Below are positions 1 to 10,684 of a stretch of 64,000 bases of DNA, piece after piece; within the stretch, counting starts at the first letter, position 1, and the number at the start of each line of letters is the position of its first letter. The position numbers and the translations under genes were made by a program. The DNA lies in assembly GCA_947623455.1 (NCBI GenBank), contig OX392532.1, positions 23,224,792 to 23,288,791 of the forward strand, read 5' to 3'. The notes below the pieces were generated by a model. The model was not told the DNA's origin. It did no database searches and saw nothing but the letters and a program-made list of their open reading frames with translations. Origin of the DNA: Mimachlamys varia. Its lineage: Eukaryota > Mollusca > Bivalvia > Pectinida > Pectinidae.

Positions 1-3000
1 TGAGTAATGATGACAGGCCAACTTTTATAAGAGGACATGTACAGACATTTGTATTAGAGATCAATGTTAGATGACAAAAGAGGATAATATCAGATCATAA
101 GAAAGGATTATACATTAGATGTTAAGAGAGGACAACATCAGATTCTGAGAGGACAACATTAGATGATGAGATAGGACAATATCAGATGATGAGAGAGGAC
201 AACATTAGATGATGAGAGGACAACATTAGATGATGAGAGAGGACAACATTAGATGATGAGAGAGGACAACATTAGATGATGAGAGAGGACAACATTAGAT
301 GGTGAGATAGGACAATATCAGATGATGAGAGAGGACAACATTAGATAATAATGATGAGAGGACAACATTAGATGATGAGAGAGGACAACATTAGATAATA
401 ATGATGAGAGGACAACATTAGATGATGAGAGAGGACAACATTAGATGATGAGAGAGGACAACATTAGATAATGAGAGAGGACAACATTAGATGATGAGAG
501 AGGACAACATTAGATGATGAGAGAGGACAACATTAGATGATGAGAGAGGACAACATTAGATGATGAGAGAGGACAACATTAGATGATGAGAGAGGACAAC
601 ATTAGATGATGAGAGAGGACAACATTAGATGATGAGAGAGGACAACATTAGATGATGAGAGAGGACAACATTAGATGATGAGAGAGGACAACATTAGATG
701 ATGAGAGAGGACAACATTAGATAGGGAGAGAGGACAACATTGGATGATGAGAGAGGAAAACATTAGATGATGAGAGAGGACAACATTAGATGATGAGAGA
801 GGACAACATTAGATAATGAGAGAGGACAAGATTAGATAATGAGAGAGGACAACATTAGATGATGAGATAGGACAATATCAGATGATGAGAGAGGACAACA
901 TTAGATGATGAGAGAGGACAACATTAGATGATGAGAGAGGACAACATTAGATAATGAGAGAGGACAACATTAGATGATGAGATAGGACAATATCAGATGA
1001 TGAGAGAGGACAACATTAGATGATGAGAGAGGACAACATTAGATGATGAGAGAGGACAACATTAGATGATGAGAGAGGACAACATCAGATGATGAGAGAT
1101 GACAACATCAGATGATGAGAGAGGAAAACATTAGATGATGAGAGAGGACAACATTAGATGATGAGAGAGGACAACATCAGATGATGAGAGAGGACAACAT
1201 TAGATGATGAGAGGGGAATCATTTGATGATGAGAGAGGACAAGATCTGACGATGAGAGAGGACAACATTTGATGATGAGAGAGGACAACATCAGATGATG
1301 TGAGAGGACAACATTAGATGACGAGAGATGACAACATCAGATGATGAGAGAGGACAACATTTGATGATGAGAGAGGACAACATTTGATGATGAGAGAGGA
1401 CAACATTTGATGATGAGAGAGGACAACATCAGATGATGAGAGAGGACAACATTAGATGATGGGAGAGGACAACATTTGATGATGAGAGAGGACAACATTA
1501 GATGATGAGAGAGGACAACATCAGATGATGAGAGAGGACAAGATTAGATGATGAGAGAGGACAACATTAGATGATGAGAGAGGACAAGATTAGATGATGA
1601 GAGGACAACATTTAATGACGAGAGGACAACATTAGATGACGAGAGATGACAACATCAGATGACGAGAGGACAACATTAGATAATAAGAGGACAACATTAG
1701 ATGATGAGAGAGGACAACATTAGATGATGTGATAGGACAACATTAGATGATGAGAGAGGACAACTTTAGATGATGAGAGAGGACAACTTTAGATGATGAG
1801 AGGACAACATTAGATGAAGAGAGGACAACGTTAAATGACAAGAGGACAACATTAGATGATGAGAGATGACAATATTAGATGATGAGAGAGGACAACATTA
1901 GACGATGAGAGAGGACAACATTAGATGGTGAGAGGACAAAATTAGATGATGAGAGAGGACATCATATGATGAGAGAGGACAACATCAGATGATGAGAGAG
2001 GACAACATTAGATGATGAGAGAGGAAAACATTTGATGATGAGAGAGAGGACAACATTAGATGATGAGAGAGGACAACATCAGTTGATGAGAGAGGACAAC
2101 ATTTGATGATGAGAGAGGACAACATTAGATGATGAGAGAGGACAACATTAGATGATGAGAGAGGACAACATTAGATAATGAGAGAGGACAACATTAGATG
2201 ATGAGAGAGGACAACATTAGATGGTGAGAGGACAACATTAGATGATGAGAGATGACAACATTAGATGATGAGAGATTTCAACATTAGATGATGAGAGATT
2301 TCAACATTAGATGATGACAGAGGACAACATTAGATGATGACAGAGGACAACATTAGATGATGACAGAGGACAACATTAGATGATGAGAGATGACAACATT
2401 GGATGATGAGAGAGGACAAGATTAGATGATGAGAGAGGACAACATTAGATGATGAGAGAGGACAACATTAGATGATGACAGAGGACAACATTAGATGATG
2501 AGAGATTTCAACATTAGATGATGACAGAGGACAACATTAGATGATGAGAGATGACAACATCAGATGATGAGAGATTTCAACATTAGATGATGAGCGATGA
2601 CAACATTAGATGATGAGAGATGACAACATAAGATGATGAGAGATGACAACATTAGAGGATGAGAGAGGACAACATTGGATGATGAGAGAGGACAACATTA
2701 GATGATGAGAGATGACAACATTAGATGATGAGATGACAACATTAGATGATGAGAGATGACAACATTAGATGATGAGAGAGGACAACATTAGATGATGAGA
2801 GATGACAACATTAGATGATGAGAGAGTACAACATTAGATGATGAGAGATGACAACATTAGATGATGAGAGATGACAACATTAGATGATGAGAGAGGACAA
2901 CATTAGATGATGAGAGAGGACAACATTAGATGATGAGAGAGGACAACATCAGATGATGAGAGAGGACAAGATTAGATGATGAGAGAGGACAACATTAGAT

Positions 3001-3392
3001 GATGAGAGAGGACAACATAAGATGATGAGAGAGGACAACATTAGATGATGAGAGATTTCAACATTAGATGATGAGAGAGGACAACATTAGATGATGAGAG
3101 ATTTCAGCATTAGATAATAATGATGAGAGGACACAATAGATGATGATAGAGGATAATTAAAGATGATGTGAGAGGACAATATTAGATGATGAGAGATGAC
3201 AACATTAGATAATAATGATGAGAGGACACAATAGATGATGACAGAGGATAATTAAAGATGATGTGAGAGGACAATATTAGATGATAAGAGAGGAGAACAT
3301 TAGATGATGAGAGAGGCAAACATTAGAGGATGAGAGGACAACATAAGATGATGAGAGAGGACAACGTTAGATAATCAGAGAGGATAACATTA

Positions 3393-3393
<1 letters not shown>
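1..3393. repeat. 23-bp minisatellite array
   Basis: About 145-150 tandem copies of a unit close to GATGATGAGAGAGGACAACA plus TTA. Many copies are identical. Others vary as ACATCAG, ACATTTG, AGATGACAAC or GAGATTTCAAC, and some are 3-5 bp shorter. The array runs off the left edge of the window, so its full length is unknown. Variant units (for example the pair with 'agatttcaac' near 2270-2310, 2500 and 2570) recur, which suggests block duplications. The strand is strongly purine-rich. I see no gene in it. It lies about 5.5 kb upstream of the exon at 8955. Confidence 0.97.

Positions 3394-3463
<70 letters not shown>
3394..3463. repeat. (GAT)n microsatellite
   Basis: About 23 uninterrupted GAT triplets follow directly on the minisatellite, whose own unit starts GATGATGAG. 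The microsatellite probably grew by slippage from the minisatellite's terminal unit. Confidence 0.97.
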
Positions 3464-3464
<1 letters not shown>

Positions 3465-4570
3465 ATTACCAAATGTCAGGTATTACCAGAACTATAGACA
3501 ATGAGTGTAAACAGAGAGTAAGATTGTTACGATGCATAAAGCACAGACAGGGTCACATCTGGCTGTCTCGTATAAACGACGACTGGCGGAGAATTGTTGT
3601 CTGTTTATGTACCTTCATGCAAATAGCATTGATTTGTGTCTTTGGCAAACATCACTGTTTATATGCTTGGCATTGCTGTATTAATGAATAAAGCCATGGC
3701 ATATGATACTTATTGTCTAAATTATTAATATGATATCTTTAGTCTTAATCATTAATAAATCATGCCTAGAAATTATCAAAATCCTATGTTTGGTATTAAA
3801 GGTCGTGTCCTGTTGATGACACTACAATTCAATAACAAGTACATCATTTAGTATTCAATACAGGTAGCGGGTATCATTGTTAAGGTTGGATTTTATTTCT
3901 ATTCCAAAGATGTCAAGATCTCAACATCAGATCTTGAATACTGGCAATATGGGATAATGTAAATTGGTATGCTTTAAATCATTCACCCCAGATTTCAGAA
4001 TGAATTATTCCAACCTTTGAATTGGAAGAGCTCAAATGTGCCTTCAGGTGTCAATAAGTTAATGATTTCCAGTGTTGGATATAAAATGACAAGCTCTTGA
4101 GATATAATTTTGTATACAAGTTCTTATGTGTGGCATTCAAGATGATATGTCAAGCGCTATAGATTTCATTTAGAGTGCTTATGATAAGATGTCAAGCGCT
4201 CAAGATCTCCGAGAGTAAAATGATAATCGCTCTGAGAGTGCAAAGCTGTCTTTAATTTCTATATTTTAATTTTAAACAGAAGCCAAGACATTTTCATGAA
4301 TACTTTCATTAATTTTCACTGAATCAATCAGTATAGCACAGTCACTAAGATATAGAACAAGAGGCAGATTGTCCTTAACTGTCACCTCAGTTTTGGTGTA
4401 CTAGTACCAATAACTTTTGTTGTTGTGTCCTTACAACGAAACTATCATTTACCAAAACCAAGTTTGAGCAGGAACACTGACAGGTAAGCAAGAGCCCTGT
4501 TTATATCTCCCAAAATCATCACTCATTGAGCTTTGAACCCAACATTCAAACTGAGTGACTTTGATATTTG
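3464..4570. other. AT-rich upstream flank, no gene seen
   Basis: There are no convincing open frames, RNA genes or splice structure here. The short frame at 3473-3691 has no family resemblance. Contents are the palindromic element at 3974-4062 and two short related segments around 4140-4205, each with 'gtcaagcgct'. Confidence 0.6.
3974..4062 (+). mobile_element. Short palindromic MITE, copy 1
   Basis: A roughly 90-bp element that begins near ATTCACCCC and ends near CTTCAGGTGTCAATAAGTTAA. The core is 'ttccaacctttgaattggaagag'. Four further copies of the same element lie at 22706, 41080, 45581 and 50493. The ends are inverted repeats of each other, best seen in the 50493 copy. It has no coding capacity. 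I call it a MITE from its size, its inverted termini and its dispersal; the transposase family is unknown. Confidence 0.75.
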
Positions 4571-5405
4571 TTCAGTGGACTTTTCAAAAAAGAAAGTTAC
4601 AAACGGTTTCTTTGACCTTTGAAAAAGTGATCTTGACTTCTGACCTTGACTTTTGGTCATTTGACTCCTTGTTTTAATTCTGATCAACTTTCCTCATAAT
4701 ATCATAACAAGATGTTCATCAGTGAAATGCTACAAAATTTCACCTTGACTTTTGACCCGATGACTTTGACTTTTGGTAAGAAGACTCCTTGTTTAATTCC
4801 AACCAACTTTGCTTCATAATATTATAACAAAATGTACATCAGTGAAGAGCTATAAAATTTAACCTTGAAATTTGACCTGTTAAACTTGACCTTCTACCTT
4901 GGTTTTTGACCTCAGTAAGTATTTCTGTGAACTGAGTATTTCTGTGAACTGAACCTCTTGACAAATTTTACATTACTCTGATAAAGGTTCATAATTTTAC
5001 CCCAAAGTTCCTATATTAACTATAGCAAAGTTCAACCCCTCCCCAAGGGGGAACATGCAATCTCGAGAGAATGAAATTCACACTTTTTATAAAGCACCTT
5101 AAGACCTTTCTGTTTATGAAGAGCATTTTATTTTGGGTCTGGATTAAAAGATTTTTGAAATAAAACTAATTTGACACCTTTTAGCCCCTCCCTCAGGCCC
5201 CGAGGGGGTTTGGACCAAATAATTTTTCAGAATTTTGGTGCATCTTTGGCAAGGAAAGTTTCCTGCCAAATTTTATTCAAATTGATTCAGGTGTTTTTGA
5301 GAAAAAGTTGAAAATTAAATTTGTTATGGACAGACAACACACGAAAACAGACAAAAGATGATTAGAATAGGTCACTTTAGACTTAGTCTCAGGTAACCTA
5401 ATAAA
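4570..5405. repeat. Dispersed bivalve-type repeat rich in GACCTTGACC
   Basis: The region repeats phrases such as 'ttgacttttgacc', 'aactttgcttcataat' and 'agtgaa(at)gctacaaaatttcacc', with an internal duplication of about 120 bp (near 4680-4740 and 4790-4860). It then carries 'cccctcccc-aaggggg' and 'cccctccctcaggccccgaggggg' blocks, 'ctgccaaattttattcaaattgattcaggtg', and a tail with 'gacagacaacacacgaaaacagacaaaagatg' and 'tagtctcaggtaacctaataa'. This pattern of half-site-rich text and a tail of cac/gac blocks is familiar from abundant non-coding repeats in bivalve genomes. I see no reverse transcriptase or transposase remnant, so the class is unresolved. Confidence 0.6.
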
Positions 5406-5824
5406 TAATGTCTCCGATAAAAATCTGTGACCAGAAGGTAATTCAGTAGCCTTAATGAAAATAAGGCTCTAGACATTATAAGCCATCCTTGGCAATCTAA
5501 AATACAGCTAAGTGAATGTTACCGACATCAGGGATATTATTTTTTATTTTATGAAATTATACAGCATGCCATTTGTTCAGCTGTCATAACTGTACATTTA
5601 TTGTCCAATTTATTACATTAAAAACAAAGTAGAATTAATTTAGTGCTGATATTATTTTAATCATTGCAATGAATGTGAACTTGAAGTATGAGTTAAATAT
5701 TGAAATAATAAAACGGTTAGCTCACAAAAGATGAGAAAACAATGAACACTATCATACTTTTCATTTCTAACAGGCTCAAGTTACAAAACAAGATACCACA
5801 TGTATATATAGTGTTATCACCTGT
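5406..5824. other. Unique AT-rich spacer
   Basis: Low-GC sequence with no supported gene. The minus-strand frame at 5717-5899 runs into the adjacent minisatellite and looks accidental. Confidence 0.55.
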
Positions 5825-6600
5825 ATTTAAGATGTCTTTTGATGTCGTCTGTATTGTGATGTCATCTTTATTGTGATGTCGTCTGTATTGTGATGTCATC
5901 TTTATTGTGATGTCATCTGTATTGTGATGTCATCTGTATTGTGATGTCGTCTGTATTGTGATGTCGTCTGTATTGTGATGTCGTCTGTATTGTGATGTCA
6001 TCTTTATTGTGATGTCAGTTGTTTTTTTGTGTTAACTTGTTTGGTTTGATTTGTCCGTATTTCCTAACCTATCGACAGTTTAATTCATTTAAGGATCTAC
6101 TAGGATTTCGGTAACCGAGGCAAGCAGAGAACCTGGAACACAACACTGACCTGTAGCCGGTAGCAGGCAACTACCGATTGTAGGCCTAGAACCAGCGACC
6201 CAGTGGTGGAGGGCTATTGTTAGTAGGATGTCAGACAAGCTCAGCCCTGATGTCACTGGTTGTGTGTATTTTGATAATATTTTTATTGTGATGTCACCTG
6301 AATTTTAATGCCACTTGTATTATGATGTCACTTGTATTGTGATGCCACTTGTATTGTGATGCCACTTGTATCGTGATGCCACTTGTATCGTGATGCCACT
6401 TGTATCGTGATGCCACTTGTATTGTGATGCCACTTGTATTGTGATGCCACTTGTATTGTGATGCCACTTGTATTGTGATGCCACTTGTATTGTGATGTCA
6501 CTTATATCGTGATGTCACTTGTATTTTGATGTCACTTGTATGATCATGCCACTTGTATGATCATGCCACTTGTATTGTGATGTCATTTGTATGTTATTAC
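5825..6600. repeat. 17-bp minisatellite, split by an insertion
   Basis: The left block (5825-6030) has units of GATGTCGTCTGTATTGT. The right block (about 6270-6600, with decayed units to about 6760) has units of GATGCCACTTGTATTGT. Both have period 17 and share the GATG-C--CTTGTATTGT frame, so they look like one array. Between them, about 6035-6265 is unrelated and includes a degenerate reverse-oriented SINE. Each block is internally more homogeneous than the two are to each other, consistent with separate homogenisation after they were split. Confidence 0.9.
6100..6250 (-). mobile_element. Degenerate tRNA-SINE inside the 17-bp array
   Basis: In reverse orientation it keeps the SINE landmarks in the right order: 'aacactgacctgtagcc', 'aggcaactacc', 'aaccagcgacccagtggtggagggc' and 'ggatgtcaga'. 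Compare the well-preserved minus-strand copy at 53398-53603, which has 'gcaacccagaggtggagggc'. The ends are unclear and no target-site duplication was resolved. Confidence 0.6.
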
Positions 6601-6980
6601 ACCTGTGATGCTATCTATATTGTAATGTTACCTGTTGGTTTTGATGTCATCTGAATTGTGTTGTGATGTAACCTGTAAGTGTATAATGACACACATTGTG
6701 GTGTTATTTATCTTGTATTCCTATAATGTGATGTCATCAATATTGTGATATCACCCATTATTATGCCACAATCAATGATGTCTTAACCATAAACATTGAT
6801 GTTTGTTTTTCATATAGATAAACTTATATTTCCAAAAATAATAAGGCTATATATATATCAAATATCACCCTAGCTTATATAATTATATACTCTTCTTGCA
6901 AAATTACACATATTTTTTCAAATCAAAGTTTTCATGTTTCACTTCTATAAGTATCTGTTCAAATATGATACATGTCTGTC
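6600..6980. other. Decaying array edge and AT-rich spacer
   Basis: Scattered 'gtgatgtcat' remnants of the 17-bp unit fade out by about 6790. An AT-rich stretch without a gene follows. Confidence 0.55.
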
Positions 6981-7210
6981 GGCTGCGGTGGCTGAGTGGT
7001 TAAGGTGTCCCAACATTCTACAACTAGCCCTCCACCTCTGGGTTGCAAGTTTGAAACCCATGATGGGCAGTTGCCAGGTACTGACTGTGGGGTCAGTGGT
7101 TTTTCTCTGGGTACACTGGCTTTCCTCCACCTCCAAAACCTGGCACATCCTTAAATGACCCTGGCTGTTAATAGGACGTAAAACAGGACATAAAAACAAA
7201 CCAAACCAAA
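6981..7210 (+). mobile_element. tRNA-derived SINE, copy A
   Basis: The head GGCTGCGGTGGCTGAGTGGT resembles a class II tRNA 5' end with an A box. A B-box-like 'gggttgcaagtttgaaaccc' follows, then the unrelated body ('gggcagttgccaggtactgac', 'tttccteccacctccaaaacctgg'-type text, 'ttaaatgaccctggctgttaatagg') and the tail 'aaacaaaccaaaccaaa'. Imperfect flanking repeats ACATGTCTGTC (6970-6980) and ACATGCCTATC (about 7213-7223) look like an aged target-site duplication. It is in the same orientation as copy B, 0.2 kb downstream. Confidence 0.88.
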
Positions 7211-7386
7211 GAAACATGCCTATCTCTTTTCTCATTAAAAAAAGTAAAAAATACTAAAACAGAAGCAAACCAGTAATAATCCGATACTATACAAATATGA
7301 TAATTAGTTATAATTACTGCAGTGTCTTAAGAATAACATTGTGCCCAAGAAACTGTTGATACTACAGTAGCTTTTGAACACTACAG

Positions 7387-7597
7387 GAGCCACTGTGGCT
7401 GAATGGTTAAGGTGTCCCGACATTCTACAACTAGCCTTCCACCTCTGGGTTACAGGTTTGAAATCCATGTGGGGCAGTTGCCATGCACTGATTGTAGGTC
7501 TTTCTCCGGCTTTCCCCCCACCTTCAAAATCTGTCATGTCCTTAAATGACCCTGGCTGTTAATAGGATATGAAACAAAATCAACCAAATAAACCAAA
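7387..7597 (+). mobile_element. tRNA-derived SINE, copy B
   Basis: Same family as the copy at 6981, with head, body and 'caaccaaataaaccaaa' tail. It is flanked by TGAACACTACAG (7375-7386) and TGAACAATACAG (7598-7609), a 12-bp target-site duplication with one mismatch. That fixes both ends and shows insertion by target-primed retroposition. Predicted proteins on either strand here are artefacts of the SINE. Confidence 0.92.
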
Positions 7598-7609
7598 TGA
7601 ACAATACAG

Positions 7610-8520
7610 ATAGTATGGCTGTAGACTTTCAGGTTGGTGAAATCGCCTCCCTCCTCTCCACATAGAAATCCCCAGTCCTGCTATTACTTAAATCTATAAA
7701 TCTTTCTCTAAGTGTATACAGATTCTCTTCTAGCTTTTAACTTGCCATTGTTAGTTTAAACTGCATTTTATTTCAAAAATTTTAAGAGTTGTTGTAAAAA
7801 TCATGGTTGAGGAGTCAAGGTGGGAGAAAAAATATCTACAGTACAAAAATTGTCAATCTTACAATAATTCCACAAACTCACTGCTTTTATTATTGTTCCA
7901 AAAAGTTCTTTTTGTAAACATTTATGACTTTTTGGGCTTATTTTACAATTTTAATCAAAAGTATTTAAAAAGTCAATTTTCAATAAAACAAAATGAAAAG
8001 TTAGGAAAAAGGTATTGAAAAGAAGGATGATTAAATCACAAATCACATCTTTTCCTTGCTTTATTTATGGTATTTGTAAAGAAGAATAAAAAAGAGCTTT
8101 TCATCAATGTTTTTCTCCTGTAGAAGTGATTTGCAGGAAATATCTAAATTTCTATTAATAACCATGCATAATTAATACCTAAATTAATTATTCATAAAAT
8201 TATTTCAAATAATGACTGTCAATCATTGTTTTGTTGTAATTTGTATCTAATATTAATTTATAATTAATGAAATAATAGCCTCTGTTAATTATAAGTGTCC
8301 CAGTAAATAAGAAATATTAGCTTCTTGATTGATTAGAATATTCAAAATGTAACAGGGAAAAAAAATTAATGATTTAAAAAACATGAAAAGATCACATAAG
8401 ACAGCGTACAATGTATAAAGGACTAAAATAATGTATATTTTACACAACATTTTTAAATGTCTTACACGAAAAAAAATCTGATTATTTCATTAATAGATTT
8501 ATTTCATGTCCCGACAACTT
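7610..8520. other. AT-rich upstream flank with TAATTA clusters
   Basis: No supported gene. 8150-8300 is dense in TAATTA / ATTAAT words (homeodomain-type cores), but the stretch is so AT-rich that this may be composition only. It lies 0.2-0.8 kb upstream of the inferred promoter. Confidence 0.5.
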
Positions 8521-8954
8521 CATTAGTACATAGCCAGAGGTGATTTAAAACGTCTCCAACTCCGGAACATGGTCTATAATATGCGTGTAAAAGTGGGCCA
8601 TAACAACTTGGACGTGGTAACCAAATAGATATTGTTTTTATATAATCAAATCCTACCGAAGTTACCAAAATATTCCACTTTCTAGCCAGCGCGAACTATA
8701 GTAGCGTACTAGTTTTGCGTTGTACGCGGATGAACATATGCCCATATCAATTGAGTGGTTCGGCCATATTGTGTGCTCCGCCATTTCAAACACGGCGGCC
8801 TGTGTACGTATCGAGCTCCGAGATTTCAGTGGATTCTACCTTCTGAAGCCTACATTGTTCTCCAGGATTACTTATAGTTCATGTTCATTACCTACTCTGT
8901 GCAATGCGGGTTTAATATTTGTGTATCAGGTCCTGTTGAATTGTGGAGATTTCG
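8520..8954 (+). promoter_or_regulatory. Inferred promoter and 5' leader of the AUTS2-like gene
   Basis: CpG and GC content rise sharply from about 8520 to 9240 against AT-rich flanks ('ccgaagttacc', 'gccagcgcgaac', 'gtacgcggatg', 'cacggcggcc', 'gtatcgagctccg'), as expected around an animal 5' end. TATATAA at about 8639-8645 could be a TATA element. CCGCCATTT at 8778-8786 matches the YY1-type core often found near start sites. I cannot place the start site from sequence alone. If transcription begins near 8670, the leader would be about 285 nt. It would contain ATGs at 8738 and 8881, whose frames run past and out of frame with the main start at 8955. An in-frame TGA at 8937-8939 ends the upstream frame of the main ORF. 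Confidence 0.55.
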
Positions 8955-9176
8955 ATGGAGACCGCGGTCGAGACCAAGAAACACCAGCGCTTCACGAAAC
9001 GCCGGGAGAGGAAGACTACCGCGGACGGCAGTGGAGATGAAATGGACGACTCGCCGTCTCGGCCGAGCAAAGACAAACGCTCAAAGCCCAGACGAAAGAA
9101 ACATAACACGATATGTGAGGAAGATATTATAGACGGATTTGCTATTATAAGTTTCAAAACCTTCGAGGATCTTGAG
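8955..9176 (+). CDS. AUTS2: AUTS2/fibrosin-family protein, first coding exon
   Basis: This is exon 1 (74 codons, phase 0) of a homologue of AUTS2, FBRS and FBRSL1 (tay bridge in Drosophila). In vertebrates these are nuclear proteins that act with PCGF3/5-type PRC1 complexes, and AUTS2 is needed for neuronal development. Residues 55-74 read EEDIIDGFAIISFKTFEDLE. This matches the family's conserved N-terminal block (EEDIIDGFA-x-x-SF-x-TFE-x-LE in human AUTS2). As in vertebrates, the block follows a low-complexity basic/serine segment, here with basic clusters KRRERK (15-20) and KDKRSKPRRKK (39-49) that could be nuclear localisation signals. The start is ATG 8955, the first in-frame ATG after the TGA at 8937. 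The exon ends LE, followed by a perfect donor GAG|GTATGT. The rest of the protein (vertebrate AUTS2 has over 1200 residues) lies outside the window. Base composition is GC-rich compared with the flanks. The family call is confident. Which vertebrate paralogue it matches is not a meaningful question, because invertebrates probably have a single ancestral gene. Confidence 0.9.
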
Positions 9177-9182
9177 GTATGT
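9177..9182 (+). promoter_or_regulatory. 5' splice site of AUTS2-like exon 1
   Basis: GAG|GTATGT after codon 74 closely fits the metazoan donor consensus. It falls exactly at the end of the conserved LE of the family signature. The reading frame does stay open beyond it, to 9263, but the residues there show no family resemblance. Confidence 0.88.
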
Positions 9183-10600
9183 AAACTATTGGTCCTAGAT
9201 TATAACCGCCTCTACCGTAATGATAGCAGCATCCAGTGCGGGGGTCTATCTCCTCCACCCTAATTGATTTGGGGGAGATTCACATGTATTTGTGCATTTC
9301 CGTTACAGTTGGGAACAATGACTCGAACAATGTAATGTCAAACATTGCCTTCGATGTTTATGATGTGTATATATACCGTTACATGGCATGTAAACATATT
9401 TTTTTCGAATTACCACTGACGAAATGGGTTGGCCAATCATTAACCCGGGGCCCAGTGTTGACACTGACTGGGTTGGTAGCGAGCGCGGGTGTTCGTTTCA
9501 TATGGCAGGGGCACCTTACAGTTAGCGATGCACGTGGGGGTCATAAGGTCCCTATTATGACCATTATACCATTCCGAACTTCACACGTGTGTATGTGTCA
9601 ATCTTGAAAAATGTCTTTGTTGTTTACTTTTTCATCTGATGGAAAGGGAACCCCATATGTACTATGCCAGTTTGAATGTCAACCAATTAGTAGATTAATG
9701 TCAACAATTTTTGCTAATCAATATTATAATATTCTTAGTATTTATCACATTTACAAATGATTAATTTGTTTTCACTGACTAGATTAAATTATCTGTTATA
9801 ATGAACATTTGTAAACAATGTATGACAAATAGTTACATTGAACACCAGGGATTTACTACAGGTTATAACTATTTAATTAGTTTCTCGAACATTGTCTAAC
9901 TTTGTTGACATTGATGCACTAATTGTTAACTTTCATACACTAATTGGAGTTTATTAGGACATACGATTAGGTCTCAATGATGCTCCGACACTTAGTCGGC
10001 CTTCTGTGTATTACCGTATTACTTCCATAATTGTCTTGTTTTTTCTTGTGTGGGTATCTTTTTACAGGTCGAAATTACTTATAATTGATCTTTGTTATTT
10101 TCAGGTTAATTATTTAAACATTGATGTTGATTTATGGTCCTGTTATTGTTGATATTATTGATGAACTATATTGACAGAAGTTTTGCTGATTCATCATTTA
10201 AACTTGCATGCCAAACAAATATTATGTTTATTAATCATTGCTCGATATGCATTGTTTTGTCCCTAAATGTATCTACAAATACAAAAATCTTTTTTCTTCT
10301 TCTCAAGATTCGTTTTTTTCCATTTTTAAATGTTTATGATTGCATTGTTATTCTTTTTTTCAGGCTTGTGTGATAACATTTTTCCATAAAAATATTTTGT
10401 TCTTCAGGTCTGACAGTTCCGTAATGAAATATATGTAATACATTTTACAGGCAGTTGCAATGTGGAGATAGGCACATCTGTTTATACACAATTTAAACTT
10501 GTGCTATCTCTTGAATGAAGCACCTGAGATTTGTTGTGAGCCTCATGCATTTACTTTCTTTACAGATATGACAAACATAAAAGTCAATTAGATTTATACC
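9183..10600. other. Start of intron 1, no further exon seen
   Basis: GC falls again after about 9560. Several pyrimidine-rich AG sites occur (10066 'tctttttacag', 10105 'gttattttcag', 10365 'ctttttttcag', 10410 'tgttcttcag'), but none is followed by a phase-0 frame resembling the next AUTS2 segment. No repeat family recognised. Confidence 0.55.
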
Positions 10601-10619
10601 TGAGTTGATGATTTTTGAG

Positions 10620-10684
10620 TATTTGCATTTCTCGTCTTTATTTCGCCCAGGTAAGTGGTTTATATACACTATAAACCACTTGGG
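10620..10684 (+). promoter_or_regulatory. Candidate recursive splice site with donor hairpin
   Basis: A pyrimidine-rich run (ctcgtctttatttcgccCAG) ending at 10650 is joined directly to GTAAGT at 10651, giving Yn-CAG|GTAAGT. This is the arrangement of a zero-length recursive (ratchet) splice site, 1.47 kb into the intron. The regenerated donor is part of a hairpin: AAGTGGTTTATA (10653-10664) pairs perfectly with TATAAACCACTT (10670-10681) over a 5-nt loop. CCC at 10645-10648 can also pair with GGG at 10682-10684 around a small bulge. The sequence motif is directly visible; its use in splicing is inferred. Confidence 0.5.

Noticed and set aside
1..3393. Centromeric or telomeric satellite
   Set aside because: A unit of 23 bp with scattered length variants in a gene flank is an ordinary minisatellite, and no other satellite context is visible.
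6981..7054. Possible functional tRNA-Leu/Ser gene
   Set aside because: The tRNA-like head cannot form a complete acceptor stem, and it continues into the SINE body and A-rich tail. The same unit occurs in at least six copies.
8912..9157. Minus-strand frame opposite exon 1
   Set aside because: Shadow of the AUTS2-like exon; the family motif and the splice donor are on the + strand.
10060..10415. Further AG|GT sites (10066, 10105, 10408) as ratchet points
   Set aside because: The bases after AG are GTCGAA, GTTAAT and GTCTGA, which are poor donors compared with GTAAGT at 10651 and 62368.
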